A stretch of 64,000 bases of DNA from Agrobacterium genomosp. 13 str. CFBP 6927. Its GTDB lineage: Bacteria; Pseudomonadota; Alphaproteobacteria; Rhizobiales; Rhizobiaceae. The notes under the pieces were generated by a model. That model was not told the DNA's origin. It worked only from the letters and a program-made list of their open reading frames with translations, and ran no database searches. The DNA is taken from positions 504,044 to 568,043 of the forward strand of contig LT009757.1 in assembly GCA_900012615.1 (NCBI GenBank), read 5' to 3'. Position numbers and translations under genes: made by a program. Of this stretch, positions 55,836-64,000 are shown piece by piece; positions within the stretch are counted from its first letter, which is position 1, and the number at the start of each line of letters is the position of its first letter.

Positions 55836-56864
55836 TTATTGGCCCGTCGCCACTTTCAAAACGGGCCGCCCGCCCGAAAGCTGTGGCAGGGCGGAGGCGA
55901 AATCCGTGACGATCTGGCGATAATCTTCCGGCTGGAACTCATAGGGCAGTTCTAGACGGAATTCCGAGACGTGCGGCAGAACGGGATCGCGCGACAGTTT
56001 CTCCAGAATCTCGTCCGTCGTTCCAACGATATCAGGCAGGAAAAGCGTGCGGCGCGCGCCATGCGGCGTGGTCGTGCGCCTGTCACGCTCGGCGGCGAAT
56101 TCCTGATAACGGCGGCGGGTCGCGGGGCTCGCGCTATCGGTCGGCAGGATCACGCGGCCAAGAGCGACACGCGGCTGGCGCTCATGCACCCATTCCTGCC
56201 GGAAGCGGCTGACCAATGCCGCCTGCGCGGTCAGAAAATCATCGGTATTTTCGCCGCTGACGATATTCCCCGTCAGAAGATTGAAGCCAGCCTTGCCGGC
56301 CCAGCGCGCGGAATTCTGCGATCCGCCGCCGTACCACAGCCGGTCAGTCAAACCCCTGGCGACTGGCCGAAGGCGTGGCACCTGTGCGCCCGCCGCATTG
56401 CCCGCTTCCGTCTCGCTGGACAGCGGTTCCGATCTCAAGGCCCTCGCCAGCTTTTCGGCGCGGGCGTGGCTGTAGTCCGCATCGGGAACCGTATCGACAT
56501 AATCCGAAATGAGATGGGCGAAGGGCGGCGCGCCCACCGAAACCCCGACATTCAATCGCCCACGCGACAGGACATCCACGGTGGCCAGATCTTCCGCCAG
56601 CCTGAAGGGATTTTCGTAACCAAGCTGAATGACAGCGGTGCCGAGGCCGATCCGTTTCGTGCGCTGCGATGCCGCCGCGAGGAAAGTTGCCGCCGATGAC
56701 ACGCCCCGTTCCAGATGGCGCTGGCGAACCCAGGCACTGTGATAACCCAGCGCCTCTCCGGCTTCGAAAAGCTGCAGGGTTTCTTCCAGCCCCTCGGCAG
56801 GATCATCATCGTGATAATTGCCGGGAACCAGAAAGGCGAAGTGGGAGATATGGGAAAGGGGCAT
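55836..56864 (-). CDS. Luciferase-like monooxygenase, bacterial luciferase family
   Basis: 342 residues. N terminus SHFAFLVPGNYHDDDPAEGLEETL, then AWVRQRHLERGVSSAATFLAAASQRTKRIGLGTAVIQLGYENPFRLAEDLATVD, SRGRLNVGVSVGAP and LWYGGGSQNSARWAGKAG, typical of F420/FMN luciferase-like oxidoreductases with a later insertion. Weak ribosome site. A TAGTCTACTA site lies about 180 bp upstream. Cofactor and substrate unknown; it completes the set of eight LLM proteins in the window. Confidence 0.82.
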   Translation of the reverse strand: MPLSHISHFAFLVPGNYHDDDPAEGLEETLQLFEAGEALGYHSAWVRQRHLERGVSSAATFLAAASQRTKRIGLGTAVIQLGYENPFRLAEDLATVDVLSRGRLNVGVSVGAPPFAHLISDYVDTVPDADYSHARAEKLARALRSEPLSSETEAGNAAGAQVPRLRPVARGLTDRLWYGGGSQNSARWAGKAGFNLLTGNIVSGENTDDFLTAQAALVSRFRQEWVHERQPRVALGRVILPTDSASPATRRRYQEFAAERDRRTTTPHGARRTLFLPDIVGTTDEILEKLSRDPVLPHVSEFRLELPYEFQPEDYRQIVTDFASALPQLSGGRPVLKVATGQ

Positions 56865-57041
56865 GGCTGTAAGGTCCGGAAATGAGTGTTGAAGCTCAGC
56901 AGCGCAGATGCAGCCATCCCCGTTCCGGACAGCCGTTCAATGCGGCGCATACCCATGCAGAATGCATGATGACAGGCACGGCTGGCACGGCATGTTCGTT
57001 TATAGTCCCGGCCTTTGTTGAAAGATCATTGCGCGATTCAA

Positions 57042-57051
57042 TAGTCTACTA
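57042..57051. promoter_or_regulatory. TAGTCNACTA-type palindrome (57 kb)
   Basis: TAGTCTACTA followed by AAATTATGGATTA. The flanking TTATGGA is also present beside the 36 kb site on its minus strand, so conservation extends beyond the palindrome. About 180 bp from the luciferase-like gene to the left. Confidence 0.5.
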
Positions 57052-57203
57052 AAATTATGGATTAATGTACCCCTCCTTTGAATAGGCCGCGCTCACGCCT
57101 CCAGTCAGATTTTCTTTTCCGAAGAGGCAAATATCCCCAGTTGCCCTCTCACATTGAAGAGCTGTGCAACACGATGCGCAAATGGCCTTGATTTTTCGCA
57201 CCA

Positions 57204-57256
57204 ACATGTAATACAGATTATCATACATGTTGACAAATAACGCATACATGTATGAC
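57204..57256 (+). promoter_or_regulatory. Three phased ACATGT operators with promoter of the enolase-superfamily gene
   Basis: ACATGT occurs at 57204, 57225 and 57246, exactly 21 bp apart; the third lies in the 10-bp palindrome ATACATGTAT. TTGACA at 57230-57235 and TATGAC at 57251-57256 (15 bp apart) form a promoter that the second and third sites overlap. This looks like a repressor site array, of the kind GntR or LacI family proteins use, acting on the gene at 57303. The regulator is not in the window. Confidence 0.6.
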
Positions 57257-57302
57257 ATTGCAGCAATCACAAACGCTGCCATACCTGCATGAGGGAGGAA
57301 TT

Positions 57303-58451
57303 ATGATCATCACCGACGTCGAGGTCCGTGTTTTCCGCACGACGACCCGTCGGCACTCGGACAGTGCCGGTCACGCGCATCCGGGTCCGGCGCATCAGGT
57401 GGAACTGGCCATGCTGACCATCCGCACCGAGGACGGTCAGGAAGGTCACTCCTTCACCGCGCCGGAGATCGTTCGCCCGCATGTCATCGAAAAATTCGTC
57501 AAGAAAGTTCTGATCGGTGAGGACCATCGCGACCGCGAACGGCTATGGCAGGACCTTGCTCACTGGCAACGCGGTTCGGCCGCGCAACTGACCGATCGCA
57601 CATTGGCGGTGGTGGACTGCGCCCTGTGGGACCTTGCCGGCCGCTCGCTCAACCAACCTGTATACAAGTTGATCGGCGGCTATCGCGACAAGGTGCTCGC
57701 CTATGGCTCCATCATGTGCGGCGACGAGCTTGAAGGCGGGCTGGCGACACCTGAGGACTACGGCCGCTTTGCAGAAACGCTGGTGAAGCGCGGTTACAAG
57801 GGCATCAAGCTGCACACCTGGATGCCGCCCGTCAGCTGGGCGCCGGATGTGAAAATGGACCTCAAGGCCTGCGCGGCCGTTCGCGAGGCGGTTGGCCCCG
57901 ATATTCGCCTGATGATCGACGCCTTCCACTGGTACTCCCGCACCGATGCGCTGGCGCTTGGGCGTGGCCTCGAAAAACTCGGCTTCGACTGGATCGAGGA
58001 GCCGATGGATGAACAGTCGCTGTCTTCCTATAAATGGCTTTCCGACAATCTCGATATTCCGGTCGTCGGCCCCGAAAGTGCGGCCGGCAAGCACTGGCAC
58101 CGGGCCGAATGGATCAAATCCGGCGCCTGCGATATTCTGCGCACCGGCGTCAATGATGTCGGTGGCATCACCCCGGCGCTAAAGACCATGCATCTGGCCG
58201 AAGCCTTCGGCATGGAATGCGAGGTGCATGGCAATACGGCCATGAACCTGCATGTTGTCGCCGCCACCAAGAATTGCCGCTGGTATGAGCGCGGCCTTTT
58301 GCACCCCTTTCTCGAATATGATGACGGCCACGATTATCTGAAATCGCTGTCCGACCCGATGGACCGCGACGGCTTCGTGCATGTCCCTGATCGGCCGGGC
58401 CTTGGCGAGGACATCGATTTTACCTTCATCGACAACAACCGGGTGAGGTAA
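57303..58451 (+). CDS. Enolase superfamily enzyme, mandelate racemase subgroup
   Basis: 382 residues from ATG 57303 (GGAGG upstream). Metal ligands Asp206 (LMIDAF), Glu232 (WIEEP) and Glu258 (GPES). Catalytic K-L-H at 169-171, and His309 (EVHG) with Asp285 as the His-Asp dyad. The KxH plus His-Asp pattern is that of sugar-acid dehydratases and racemases of the mandelate racemase subgroup. The N-terminal part is His-rich (SDSAGHAHPGPAHQ). Probably dehydrates or epimerises an acid sugar; substrate unresolved. Seven bp before the SGNH hydrolase. Confidence 0.83.
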   Translation: MIITDVEVRVFRTTTRRHSDSAGHAHPGPAHQVELAMLTIRTEDGQEGHSFTAPEIVRPHVIEKFVKKVLIGEDHRDRERLWQDLAHWQRGSAAQLTDRTLAVVDCALWDLAGRSLNQPVYKLIGGYRDKVLAYGSIMCGDELEGGLATPEDYGRFAETLVKRGYKGIKLHTWMPPVSWAPDVKMDLKACAAVREAVGPDIRLMIDAFHWYSRTDALALGRGLEKLGFDWIEEPMDEQSLSSYKWLSDNLDIPVVGPESAAGKHWHRAEWIKSGACDILRTGVNDVGGITPALKTMHLAEAFGMECEVHGNTAMNLHVVAATKNCRWYERGLLHPFLEYDDGHDYLKSLSDPMDRDGFVHVPDRPGLGEDIDFTFIDNNRVR

Positions 58452-58457
58452 CGGGCG

Positions 58458-59087
58458 ATGAAAACGGTGCTCGCCTTCGGAGACAGCCTCACCTGGGGTG
58501 CTGACCCGGCAACGGGTCTGCGGCACCCCGCCGAACACCGCTGGCCGGAGGTACTGGAGGCCGCGCTTGCCGGGAAGGCTAAGGTTCACCCCGAGGGGCT
58601 TGGCGGGCGCACCACCTGTTACGACGACCACGCCGGCCCGGCCTGCCGCAATGGCGCGCGGGCGCTGGAAATCGCGCTGTCCTGCCACATGCCGCTCGAT
58701 CTCGTCATCATCATGCTCGGCACCAACGACATCAAACCTGTGCATGGCGGTCGGGCGGAAGCCGCCGTTTCCGGCATGCGGCGGCTGGCGCAGATCGTCG
58801 AGACCTTTATTTACAAACCGCGCGAGGCCGTGCCGAAACTGCTGATTGTCTCCCCGCCGCCCTGCGTCGCAGGCCCGGGCGGAGAACCGGCAGGCGGGCG
58901 GGACATCGGGCAATCGCTGCGGCTTGCGCCGCTTTACCGCAAACTCACCGCCGAACTCGGACATGCCTTCTTCGATGCCGGGTCGGTGGCCAGCGCCTCA
59001 CCAGTCGATGGCGTGCATCTGGATGCGCCGGCAACGGCGGCAATCGGCCGGGCGCTCGCAGCTCCGGTCAGAGAAATTCTTGGCTGA
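58458..59087 (+). CDS. SGNH hydrolase/acyltransferase (MsAct-like arylesterase)
   Basis: 209 residues, no signal peptide. Ser10 in FGDSLTWG, Gly in EGLGGRTT, Asn90 in LGTND, Asp184 and His187 in PVDGVHLD give the complete SGNH set. LDLVIIMLGTND, KLLIVSPPP and FFDAGSVAS agree closely with the Mycobacterium smegmatis acyltransferase/esterase family as I recall it. In this cluster it may open a lactone or remove an acyl group from the sugar acid handled by the enolase-superfamily enzyme. GAGG upstream, overlapping the preceding gene's end region. Confidence 0.84.
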   Translation: MKTVLAFGDSLTWGADPATGLRHPAEHRWPEVLEAALAGKAKVHPEGLGGRTTCYDDHAGPACRNGARALEIALSCHMPLDLVIIMLGTNDIKPVHGGRAEAAVSGMRRLAQIVETFIYKPREAVPKLLIVSPPPCVAGPGGEPAGGRDIGQSLRLAPLYRKLTAELGHAFFDAGSVASASPVDGVHLDAPATAAIGRALAAPVREILG

Positions 59088-59168
59088 TCCTGCGACGCCC
59101 GAGGAGGAACCGGGCGTGTGGATCAAAACGTGGAAAGGCCGTATGAACCGGCCGTATTGGGAGGAAAG

Positions 59169-60767
59169 ATGAAACATTTTCTTGCAACCGCAGCACTTGG
59201 CGCCCTGCTGATCGGCGCCATGCCGCTCAGCGCCTTTGCCGAAACGTCGAAGGACCAGCTCATCGTCGCCACGACCATGAGCAATATCCTCACCCTCGAT
59301 CCCGCCGCCATTACCGGCCGCGAGACCGTGCAGGTTCTGAACAATGTCTATGACACGCTCGTCGTGCTTTCCCCGAAAGACCGCAGCGTTCAGCCACGCC
59401 TTGCTGATCGCTGGGAGATTGCCGAAGACCGGAAATCCATCCGTTTCCATCTGCGCGCCGATGCCAAATTCGCCTCCGGCAATGCCGTAACGGCCAAGGA
59501 CGTGGCGTGGAGCCTGAAGCGGCTGCTCGCCCGTAACCTGGCGCAATCGTCCTTCCTCAAAACCCGCGGCTTCAAGCTCGAGGAAGCCGGCAAGCTCTTC
59601 GTCGCCGAAAACGACCAGACCTTCGTGCTGAATATCCCGAAGCCCGACGACCCGAACCTGCTGCTCATGATCCTCGCACAGAACGGCCCCGGCTCGATCA
59701 TCGACAGCAAGACGGCGCTTGAGAACGAGAAGGACGGCGATCTGGGCGGCGCATGGCTGACGCTGAATTCCGCCGGCTCCGGCCCCTTCAAGCTCACCCA
59801 GTGGAAATCCAACGAATATATCATCCTCACCCGCAACGACGATTATTGGGGTGAGAAGGCAAAGATGAAGCGCATCCTGATGCGCCATCTGCCGGAATCG
59901 CAATCGCAGCGGCTGATGCTGGAAAAAGGCGATATCGACGTTGCCTATTCCCTGCAGGCCCCGGACCTGAAATCGCTTGAGGCCGACAAGGCCGTGACCA
60001 TCGAATCCACACCCGGTTCCGGTTTTTATTACCTCAGCGTTTCGATGAAGGATGAGAAATTCGCGAACAAGAAGGTGCGCGAGGCCCTGCGTTACCTGAT
60101 CGATTACGACGGTCTCGACAAGGCGGTCATGCCCTACTACGGCAAGCTGCATCAGCGCTCGCTCAGCACCGGCGTGATGGGTGCGCTGCCGGACCAGGGC
60201 TACAAGCTCGACATCGAAAAAGCCAAGGCGCTTCTGGCAGAAGCCGGTTATCCGAACGGTTTCAAGACGACACTGCGCGTGCTTTCGGAAGACCCCTTCA
60301 TGAAGGCGGCAACCGCGATCCAGAACACGCTGGCGCAGGCCGGCATTCAGGCCGAACTGATCAGCGGCTCCGGCGACCAGATCTACGGCGCGATGCGCGA
60401 GCGGAACTTCGAACTGCTGCTCGGCCGCGGCGGCGGCGGCCAGCAGCCGCATCCGGACAATAACCTGCGCTCCATCGCCTATAATCCCAACAATGCCGAT
60501 GACGCCAAGCTCACCAATTACCAGAGCTGGCGCACCAGTTTCTTCGATGAGAAGCTGAACAAGATGATCGAGGCAGCGCTGGTCGAGCGCGACGTGGCGA
60601 AACAGACGAAGCTTTATGAGGAGCTGCAAGGCTATATGGACGAGATCGTCATGTCCATTCAGCCCTTCTCCGAAGTCATCGACACCGCCGCCTTCCGCAG
60701 TGACGTCAAGGGCATGATCGTCAGCCCCTGGCTTTCGCGGTTTGAAGAGGTGAGCAAGGAGCGGTAA
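59169..60767 (+). CDS. ABC transporter substrate-binding protein, family 5 (peptide/glutathione type)
   Basis: 532 residues from ATG 59169 (GAGGAAAG upstream). A Sec signal of 24 residues (MKHFLATAALGALLIG... ending AFA), unlike the Tat-type receptors elsewhere in the window. The family-5 region is FASGNAVTAKDVAWSLKRLLA, and later NNAYDTLV-like and LLGRGGGGQQPHPDNN loops. A terminator follows. Its transporter is probably the convergent permease/ATPase operon on the minus strand, which lacks a receptor in view. Confidence 0.86.
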   Translation: MKHFLATAALGALLIGAMPLSAFAETSKDQLIVATTMSNILTLDPAAITGRETVQVLNNVYDTLVVLSPKDRSVQPRLADRWEIAEDRKSIRFHLRADAKFASGNAVTAKDVAWSLKRLLARNLAQSSFLKTRGFKLEEAGKLFVAENDQTFVLNIPKPDDPNLLLMILAQNGPGSIIDSKTALENEKDGDLGGAWLTLNSAGSGPFKLTQWKSNEYIILTRNDDYWGEKAKMKRILMRHLPESQSQRLMLEKGDIDVAYSLQAPDLKSLEADKAVTIESTPGSGFYYLSVSMKDEKFANKKVREALRYLIDYDGLDKAVMPYYGKLHQRSLSTGVMGALPDQGYKLDIEKAKALLAEAGYPNGFKTTLRVLSEDPFMKAATAIQNTLAQAGIQAELISGSGDQIYGAMRERNFELLLGRGGGGQQPHPDNNLRSIAYNPNNADDAKLTNYQSWRTSFFDEKLNKMIEAALVERDVAKQTKLYEELQGYMDEIVMSIQPFSEVIDTAAFRSDVKGMIVSPWLSRFEEVSKER

Positions 60768-60792
60768 TTCGCCGACACAGCGGTTACTCAGG

Positions 60793-60824
60793 AAAAGGCG
60801 CGGCTTACCCCCGCGCCTTTTTGT
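60793..60824 (+). terminator. Rho-independent terminator after the binding protein
   Basis: Stem AAAAGGCGCGG (60793-60803) with CCGCGCCTTTT (60811-60821), loop CTTACCC, then TTGTTT. Confidence 0.85.
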
Positions 60825-60873
60825 TTGCGGCAAGACCCCGTAGAACTGCTCCGACGGGCAAAACATATCGCTT

Positions 60874-60989
60874 CCGTCATTCCGGCCTTGAGCCGGAATC
60901 CAGCCGCCGTGCGTCTGCACGGCGGAAAGAGTCCTTTCAGCCCAAGGACTTGGGCTGGCTGGATGCCGGATCAAGTCCGGCATGACGGA
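60874..60989. repeat. Palindromic mosaic element, long form (second copy)
   Basis: About 116 bp with the module order of the element at 47898: TTCCGG-N5-CCGGAA, CCGCCGTGC-GTCT-GCACGGCGG, CAGCCCAAGGACTTGGGCTG, and TGCCGGA-N5-TCCGGCA, bounded by CCGTCAT and ATGACGG. The module cores GCGTCTGC and CAAGGACTTG are shared with the other element while the stems differ. Confidence 0.85.
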
Positions 60990-61057
60990 GGAGAGGCTCT
61001 GTTTGTCAGCAGCCCAAGGCCCGATCACCACCGGTCTTTTCTATTTGCGGCCATCCC

Positions 61058-61084
61058 AAAAAAATACCCGGCAGGGAGGCCGGG
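61058..61084 (-). terminator. Terminator of the 61-64 kb minus operon
   Basis: On the minus strand, stem CCCGGC/GCCGGG (61079-61084 with 61067-61072) followed by TATTTTTTT. It lies 64 bp after the last ATPase gene. Confidence 0.8.
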
Positions 61085-61147
61085 CAAGGAAGGAGGATGT
61101 TATTATCCGTGACGCCCCGGAGGAGGACGGTCACGTTCTTGGAGCCG

Positions 61148-61906
61148 TCACGCGCCTTCATATTCCAGCGAGGCGCCGATCAATTCACGCGCATAGGGAT
61201 GAGTCGCGACATTGCCGGCGATGGCGTCGCGCGGCAGGATTTCGGTGATTTCGCCGCGCAGCATCACCGCGAAACGGTCGCACATGTGATCGACCACGGC
61301 GAGATCGTGGGTCACCATGATATAGGTGAAACCGCGCTCTTCACGCAGCCGCTGCAAGAGGTTGAGGATTTCCGCCTGCACCGAGACATCGAGCGCCGAG
61401 GTCGGCTCGTCGAGCAAAAGCAGTGACGGTTCGAGGATCAGCGCCCGGGCAATCGCCACGCGCTGCCGCTGGCCGCCGGAAAGCTGGTGCGGGAAACGAT
61501 CCAGAAAGGCTACGGGCAGTCCGACATCCGTGATGACCTTGCGCATGCGCTCTTCGCGGTCACCGAGCTTGTGGATCGCAAGCGATTCCGAAAGCACGGT
61601 GCGCACCGACTGGCGCGGATGCAGCGACCCGTAGGGATCCTGAAACACCATTTGCAGCATGCGGCACCGCTCGATCAGCGGCATATCGCGCACCGACCTG
61701 CCATCGATGAGAATATCGCCGGTCCAGAAATCGTTGAGCATGGAGACGCAGCGAAGCACGGTGGATTTGCCCGAGCCGCTTTCGCCGACCAGCCCGAAGC
61801 ATTCGCCCGGCTCAACGCGGAAGGATACGGAAGGCAGCACTTTCAGCGCTGTATGGCCGCTGCCGAAGGTGATGGAGAGATCGCGGGTTTCAACGGAAAC
61901 GGCCAT
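61148..61906 (-). CDS. ABC transporter ATP-binding protein, DppF family
   Basis: 252 residues from ATG 61906 (GGAGGAGA upstream); it overlaps the previous stop by one base. Walker A GESGSGKST near 38-46, signature [15 protein letters not shown], Walker [13 protein letters not shown]. Shorter than usual, since the C-terminal oligopeptide domain with cysteines is absent and it ends soon after GEITEILPRDAIAG. Works with the DppD-type protein encoded just before it. Confidence 0.88.
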   Translation of the reverse strand: MAVSVETRDLSITFGSGHTALKVLPSVSFRVEPGECFGLVGESGSGKSTVLRCVSMLNDFWTGDILIDGRSVRDMPLIERCRMLQMVFQDPYGSLHPRQSVRTVLSESLAIHKLGDREERMRKVITDVGLPVAFLDRFPHQLSGGQRQRVAIARALILEPSLLLLDEPTSALDVSVQAEILNLLQRLREERGFTYIMVTHDLAVVDHMCDRFAVMLRGEITEILPRDAIAGNVATHPYARELIGASLEYEGA

Positions 61907-62742
61907 TATACGTTCTCCTCCAGCCATTCGGGGCGGCGGTCCAGCACCGCAAGCGGCGCGCGCGTGCCGCCGATGCGCGGCTGTGCAGCCAAAAGGCCGC
62001 GCGTATAGGGGTGTTGTGCCTGATCGAGATCGCGTGCGGCAAGCGTTTCCACCACGCGGCCAGCATACATGATGAGCACCCGGTCGCAGAAATTGCGCAC
62101 GAGATTGAGGTCATGGCTGATCATGATCAGGCCGATACCGCGATCTCGCACCAGACCGTCGAGAATATTCAGCACCTGCAGCCGCACCGTCACATCGAGC
62201 GCCGAGGTCGGCTCATCGGCAATGACGAGATCGGGGTCGGCAAGCAGCATCATGGCGATCATGACACGCTGGCCCATGCCGCCGGAAATCTCATGCGGAT
62301 ATTGCTCGTAAACACGGGCGGCATCGCGGATTTTCACCGCATCGAGCATGGCCAGCGCCTTTTCCCGGGCCTCCGATTTCGAGGCCTTGAAATGGCGCAG
62401 ATAGGTCTCCGTCACCTGATCGCCGACCCGGCGGATGGGATTAAGGGAGAATTTCGGATCCTGAAGGATCATCGACATGCGCCTGCCGCGAACCTTCAGC
62501 ATCTCCTTCTCATCGAGCTTGAGAAGATCGAGGCCATCGAAATCCAGCCTGTCGGCGGTGATCGTCGCCGATGGCAGAAGGCGCAGCAGGGCGCGGCCAA
62601 CGGTGGATTTGCCCGAGCCGCTTTCGCCGACGATGCCGAGCCGTTCCCGGCCGAGTGTGAAGGAGATGCCGCGCACCGCCTCGATGGGCGAGCCGCCATA
62701 GCGGATGCGGAGATTTTCGACGTCGAGGATTGGTTTTTCCAT
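61906..62742 (-). CDS. ABC transporter ATP-binding protein, DppD family
   Basis: 278 residues. Walker A GESGSGKST near 36-44, Q-loop ILQDPKFSLNP, signature ISGGMGQRV, Walker [13 protein letters not shown]. The second signature residue pattern GGMGQR is a usual DppD variant. It lies 4 bp after the DppC-type permease. Start MEKPILDVENLRIRYGG. Confidence 0.88.
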   Translation of the reverse strand: MEKPILDVENLRIRYGGSPIEAVRGISFTLGRERLGIVGESGSGKSTVGRALLRLLPSATITADRLDFDGLDLLKLDEKEMLKVRGRRMSMILQDPKFSLNPIRRVGDQVTETYLRHFKASKSEAREKALAMLDAVKIRDAARVYEQYPHEISGGMGQRVMIAMMLLADPDLVIADEPTSALDVTVRLQVLNILDGLVRDRGIGLIMISHDLNLVRNFCDRVLIMYAGRVVETLAARDLDQAQHPYTRGLLAAQPRIGGTRAPLAVLDRRPEWLEENV

Positions 62743-62746
62743 GGCC

Positions 62747-63634
62747 CTATCTCCGGTTCATCTGCTTCGGATCGAGCGCATCCCGCAGGCCGTCGCCGAG
62801 AAGATTGAAGGCAAGGCTGACGGAGAGGATCGCAATGCCGGGGAAGGTGACGAGCCACCAGCTATCCAGCATGTAACGCCGGCCAGTGGCGATCATTGCC
62901 CCCCATTCCGGCAAGGGCGGCTGCGCGCCGAGACCAAGAAAACCGAGGCCGGCGGCGGTGAGAATGACGGTCGCCATGTTCAGCGTCAGGCGGATGAGGA
63001 CGGAGGGTAGGCACATGGGCATGATCGACTTGACGATGATGCGCAGCGGCGATGCGCCCTGAAGCCGCGCGGCGGCAATGTAATCCGCCTTGCGGAAGGT
63101 CATGGCTTCGGCGCGGGCAAGGCGCGCAATCGGCGGCCAGGAGGTGAGTGCAATCGCAATGATCGCATTGTTGAGGCTCGGCCCGAGTGCTGCGACGAAG
63201 GCGAGCGACAGGATGAGGCTAGGGAAGGACAGGAAGATATCCGTGATGCGCATCATCACCGTATCGAACTTGCCGCCGAGATAACCGGAAGCCGTGCCGA
63301 CCAGAAGGCCGACGGGGCCGACGATGATCGACACCAGCGAGATGATGGTGAGTGTGATGCGCGCGCCCCAGAGAAGGCGGCTATAGATATCGCGTCCCAG
63401 CTCGTCCGTGCCGAAGACGTGGCCATTACCCGGCGCCTGCAGCGTATTGGCGAGATCCTGCGCGTAGGGGTCATGCGTCGCAAACCAGGGCGCGAAAATC
63501 GCGGCGATAACGAGCAACAGCAGGACAGCCAGACCGAAAGCCGATGTCGGGCTTTTCAGGAGGAAAACGACGATGTTCTTCAGCGCGTTCAAGGGCACGG
63601 GAAGGCGGAAGGAGGTTTCTGTACGGGCCGTCAT
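62747..63634 (-). CDS. ABC transporter permease, DppC family
   Basis: 295 residues from ATG 63634, the base shared with the upstream stop (TGATG); a TTG one codon earlier is in frame but not needed. Helix 1 at about 24-48 (FGLAVLLLLVIAAIFAPWF), GTDELGRDIYSRLLWGARI, and EAA loop DYIAAARLQGASPLRIIVKSIMP. Second permease of the importer. Confidence 0.89.
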   Translation of the reverse strand: MTARTETSFRLPVPLNALKNIVVFLLKSPTSAFGLAVLLLLVIAAIFAPWFATHDPYAQDLANTLQAPGNGHVFGTDELGRDIYSRLLWGARITLTIISLVSIIVGPVGLLVGTASGYLGGKFDTVMMRITDIFLSFPSLILSLAFVAALGPSLNNAIIAIALTSWPPIARLARAEAMTFRKADYIAAARLQGASPLRIIVKSIMPMCLPSVLIRLTLNMATVILTAAGLGFLGLGAQPPLPEWGAMIATGRRYMLDSWWLVTFPGIAILSVSLAFNLLGDGLRDALDPKQMNRR

Positions 63635-64000
63635 CAACGGGTCCTCGGATCGAAAAAGCGGTAGAGAATGTCGGACAGGAGATTGAGCCCGATGAAGATG
63701 ACGCCGACGATCAAAACGCAGGTCATCACCGCATTCATGTCGCCGATGATAAGATTGCTGGTGAGATATTGCCCGAAACCCGGCCAGGCGAAGACGGTTT
63801 CAATGAGAACCGCCCCTTCCAGCAGCGAGCCGTAAGCAAGGGCGATAATGGTGACGAGCTGCACGCGAATATTACCGAAGGCATGCAGCCAAACCGTCTG
63901 CCGCTGCGACAGGCCTTTGACGCGCGCGGTCGTCACATATTCCTGGCCCAGCTGGTCCAGCATGAAGCTGCGCGTCATGCGAGTGATATAGGCCGAGGAG
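63634..64000 (-). CDS. ABC transporter permease, DppB family (partial, N terminus outside window)
   Basis: About 121 C-terminal residues read in from the right edge. EAA loop QEYVTTARVKGLSQRQTVWLHAFGNIR, then LLEGAVLIETVFAWPGFGQYL and a last helix, ending FFDPRTR, all typical of DppB. It completes the permease pair with the gene at 62747. The receptor may be the convergent gene at 59169 or lie outside. Confidence 0.88.
   Translation of the reverse strand, partial: SSAYITRMTRSFMLDQLGQEYVTTARVKGLSQRQTVWLHAFGNIRVQLVTIIALAYGSLLEGAVLIETVFAWPGFGQYLTSNLIIGDMNAVMTCVLIVGVIFIGLNLLSDILYRFFDPRTR

Noticed and set aside
57055..57282. Minus-strand 75-codon frame with a cysteine-rich stretch (CASCCTALQC), opposite the enolase gene promoter
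   Set aside because: No good ribosome site, and its N-terminal half is simply the translated operator/promoter repeat; the cysteines could suggest a leader peptide but nothing else supports expression.
58998..61031. 677-codon minus-strand frame antisense to the binding protein at 59169
   Set aside because: Antisense shadow that runs through a terminator and a mosaic repeat; the plus-strand family-5 protein is unambiguous.

Overview
The window is GC-rich, densely coded DNA with many short operons of ABC importers and oxidoreductases. Codon usage, gene content (Lrp-FAD oxidase pairs, family-5 binding proteins, M20 amidohydrolases, fused transporter subunits) and palindromic intergenic mosaic elements point to an alphaproteobacterium of the Rhizobiaceae, most likely Agrobacterium. 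That placement is inference. No rRNA, tRNA, CRISPR array, transposase or integrase was seen.

Region 1 (1-15.8 kb) is amine, amino-acid and carbon catabolism: an aldehyde dehydrogenase tail, a tartrate-dehydrogenase-type enzyme, succinate-semialdehyde dehydrogenase, a PuuB-like FAD amine oxidase, two HAD hydrolases of the 2-haloacid dehalogenase type, a double-GNAT protein, a class III aminotransferase, a complete family-5 ABC importer with a fused double ATPase, and an Lrp regulator divergent from a second FAD oxidase.

Region 2 (15.9-24.7 kb) holds two family-3 binding proteins, a permease-ATPase fusion, a GNAT acetyltransferase, an M20 amidohydrolase and two luciferase-like monooxygenases on one strand. 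This is the gene complement of the Bacillus yxe and ytm operons, which salvage S-modified cysteine such as S-(2-succino)cysteine by acetylation, oxygenation and deacetylation. An Rrf2-family regulator with a cysteine cluster is divergent from it.

Region 3 (24.7-56.9 kb) is an organosulfur-oxidation island. It contains SsuD, five further luciferase-like monooxygenases (making eight in the window with region 2), three acyl-CoA-dehydrogenase-fold proteins (one clearly DszC/SfnC-like, one short), one flavin reductase, a YeeE/TsuA-type thiosulfate transporter with a two-domain sulfurtransferase, and one permease/ATPase set with three paralogous twin-arginine binding proteins. It also has two signal-less proteins carrying the Cys-His-Arg-Gly catalytic pattern of the sulfinate desulfinase DszB. 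Together these supply every enzyme class of the 4S (DszA/B/C plus flavin reductase) desulfurization route, arranged for an unknown sulfur compound. Two AT-rich palindromes recur upstream of its transcription units and suggest a common sulfur-limitation control.

Region 4 (57-64 kb) has an enolase-superfamily enzyme behind three exactly 21-bp-phased ACATGT sites, an MsAct-like SGNH hydrolase, a family-5 binding protein, and a convergent operon of two ATPases and two permeases (the last partial at the right edge).
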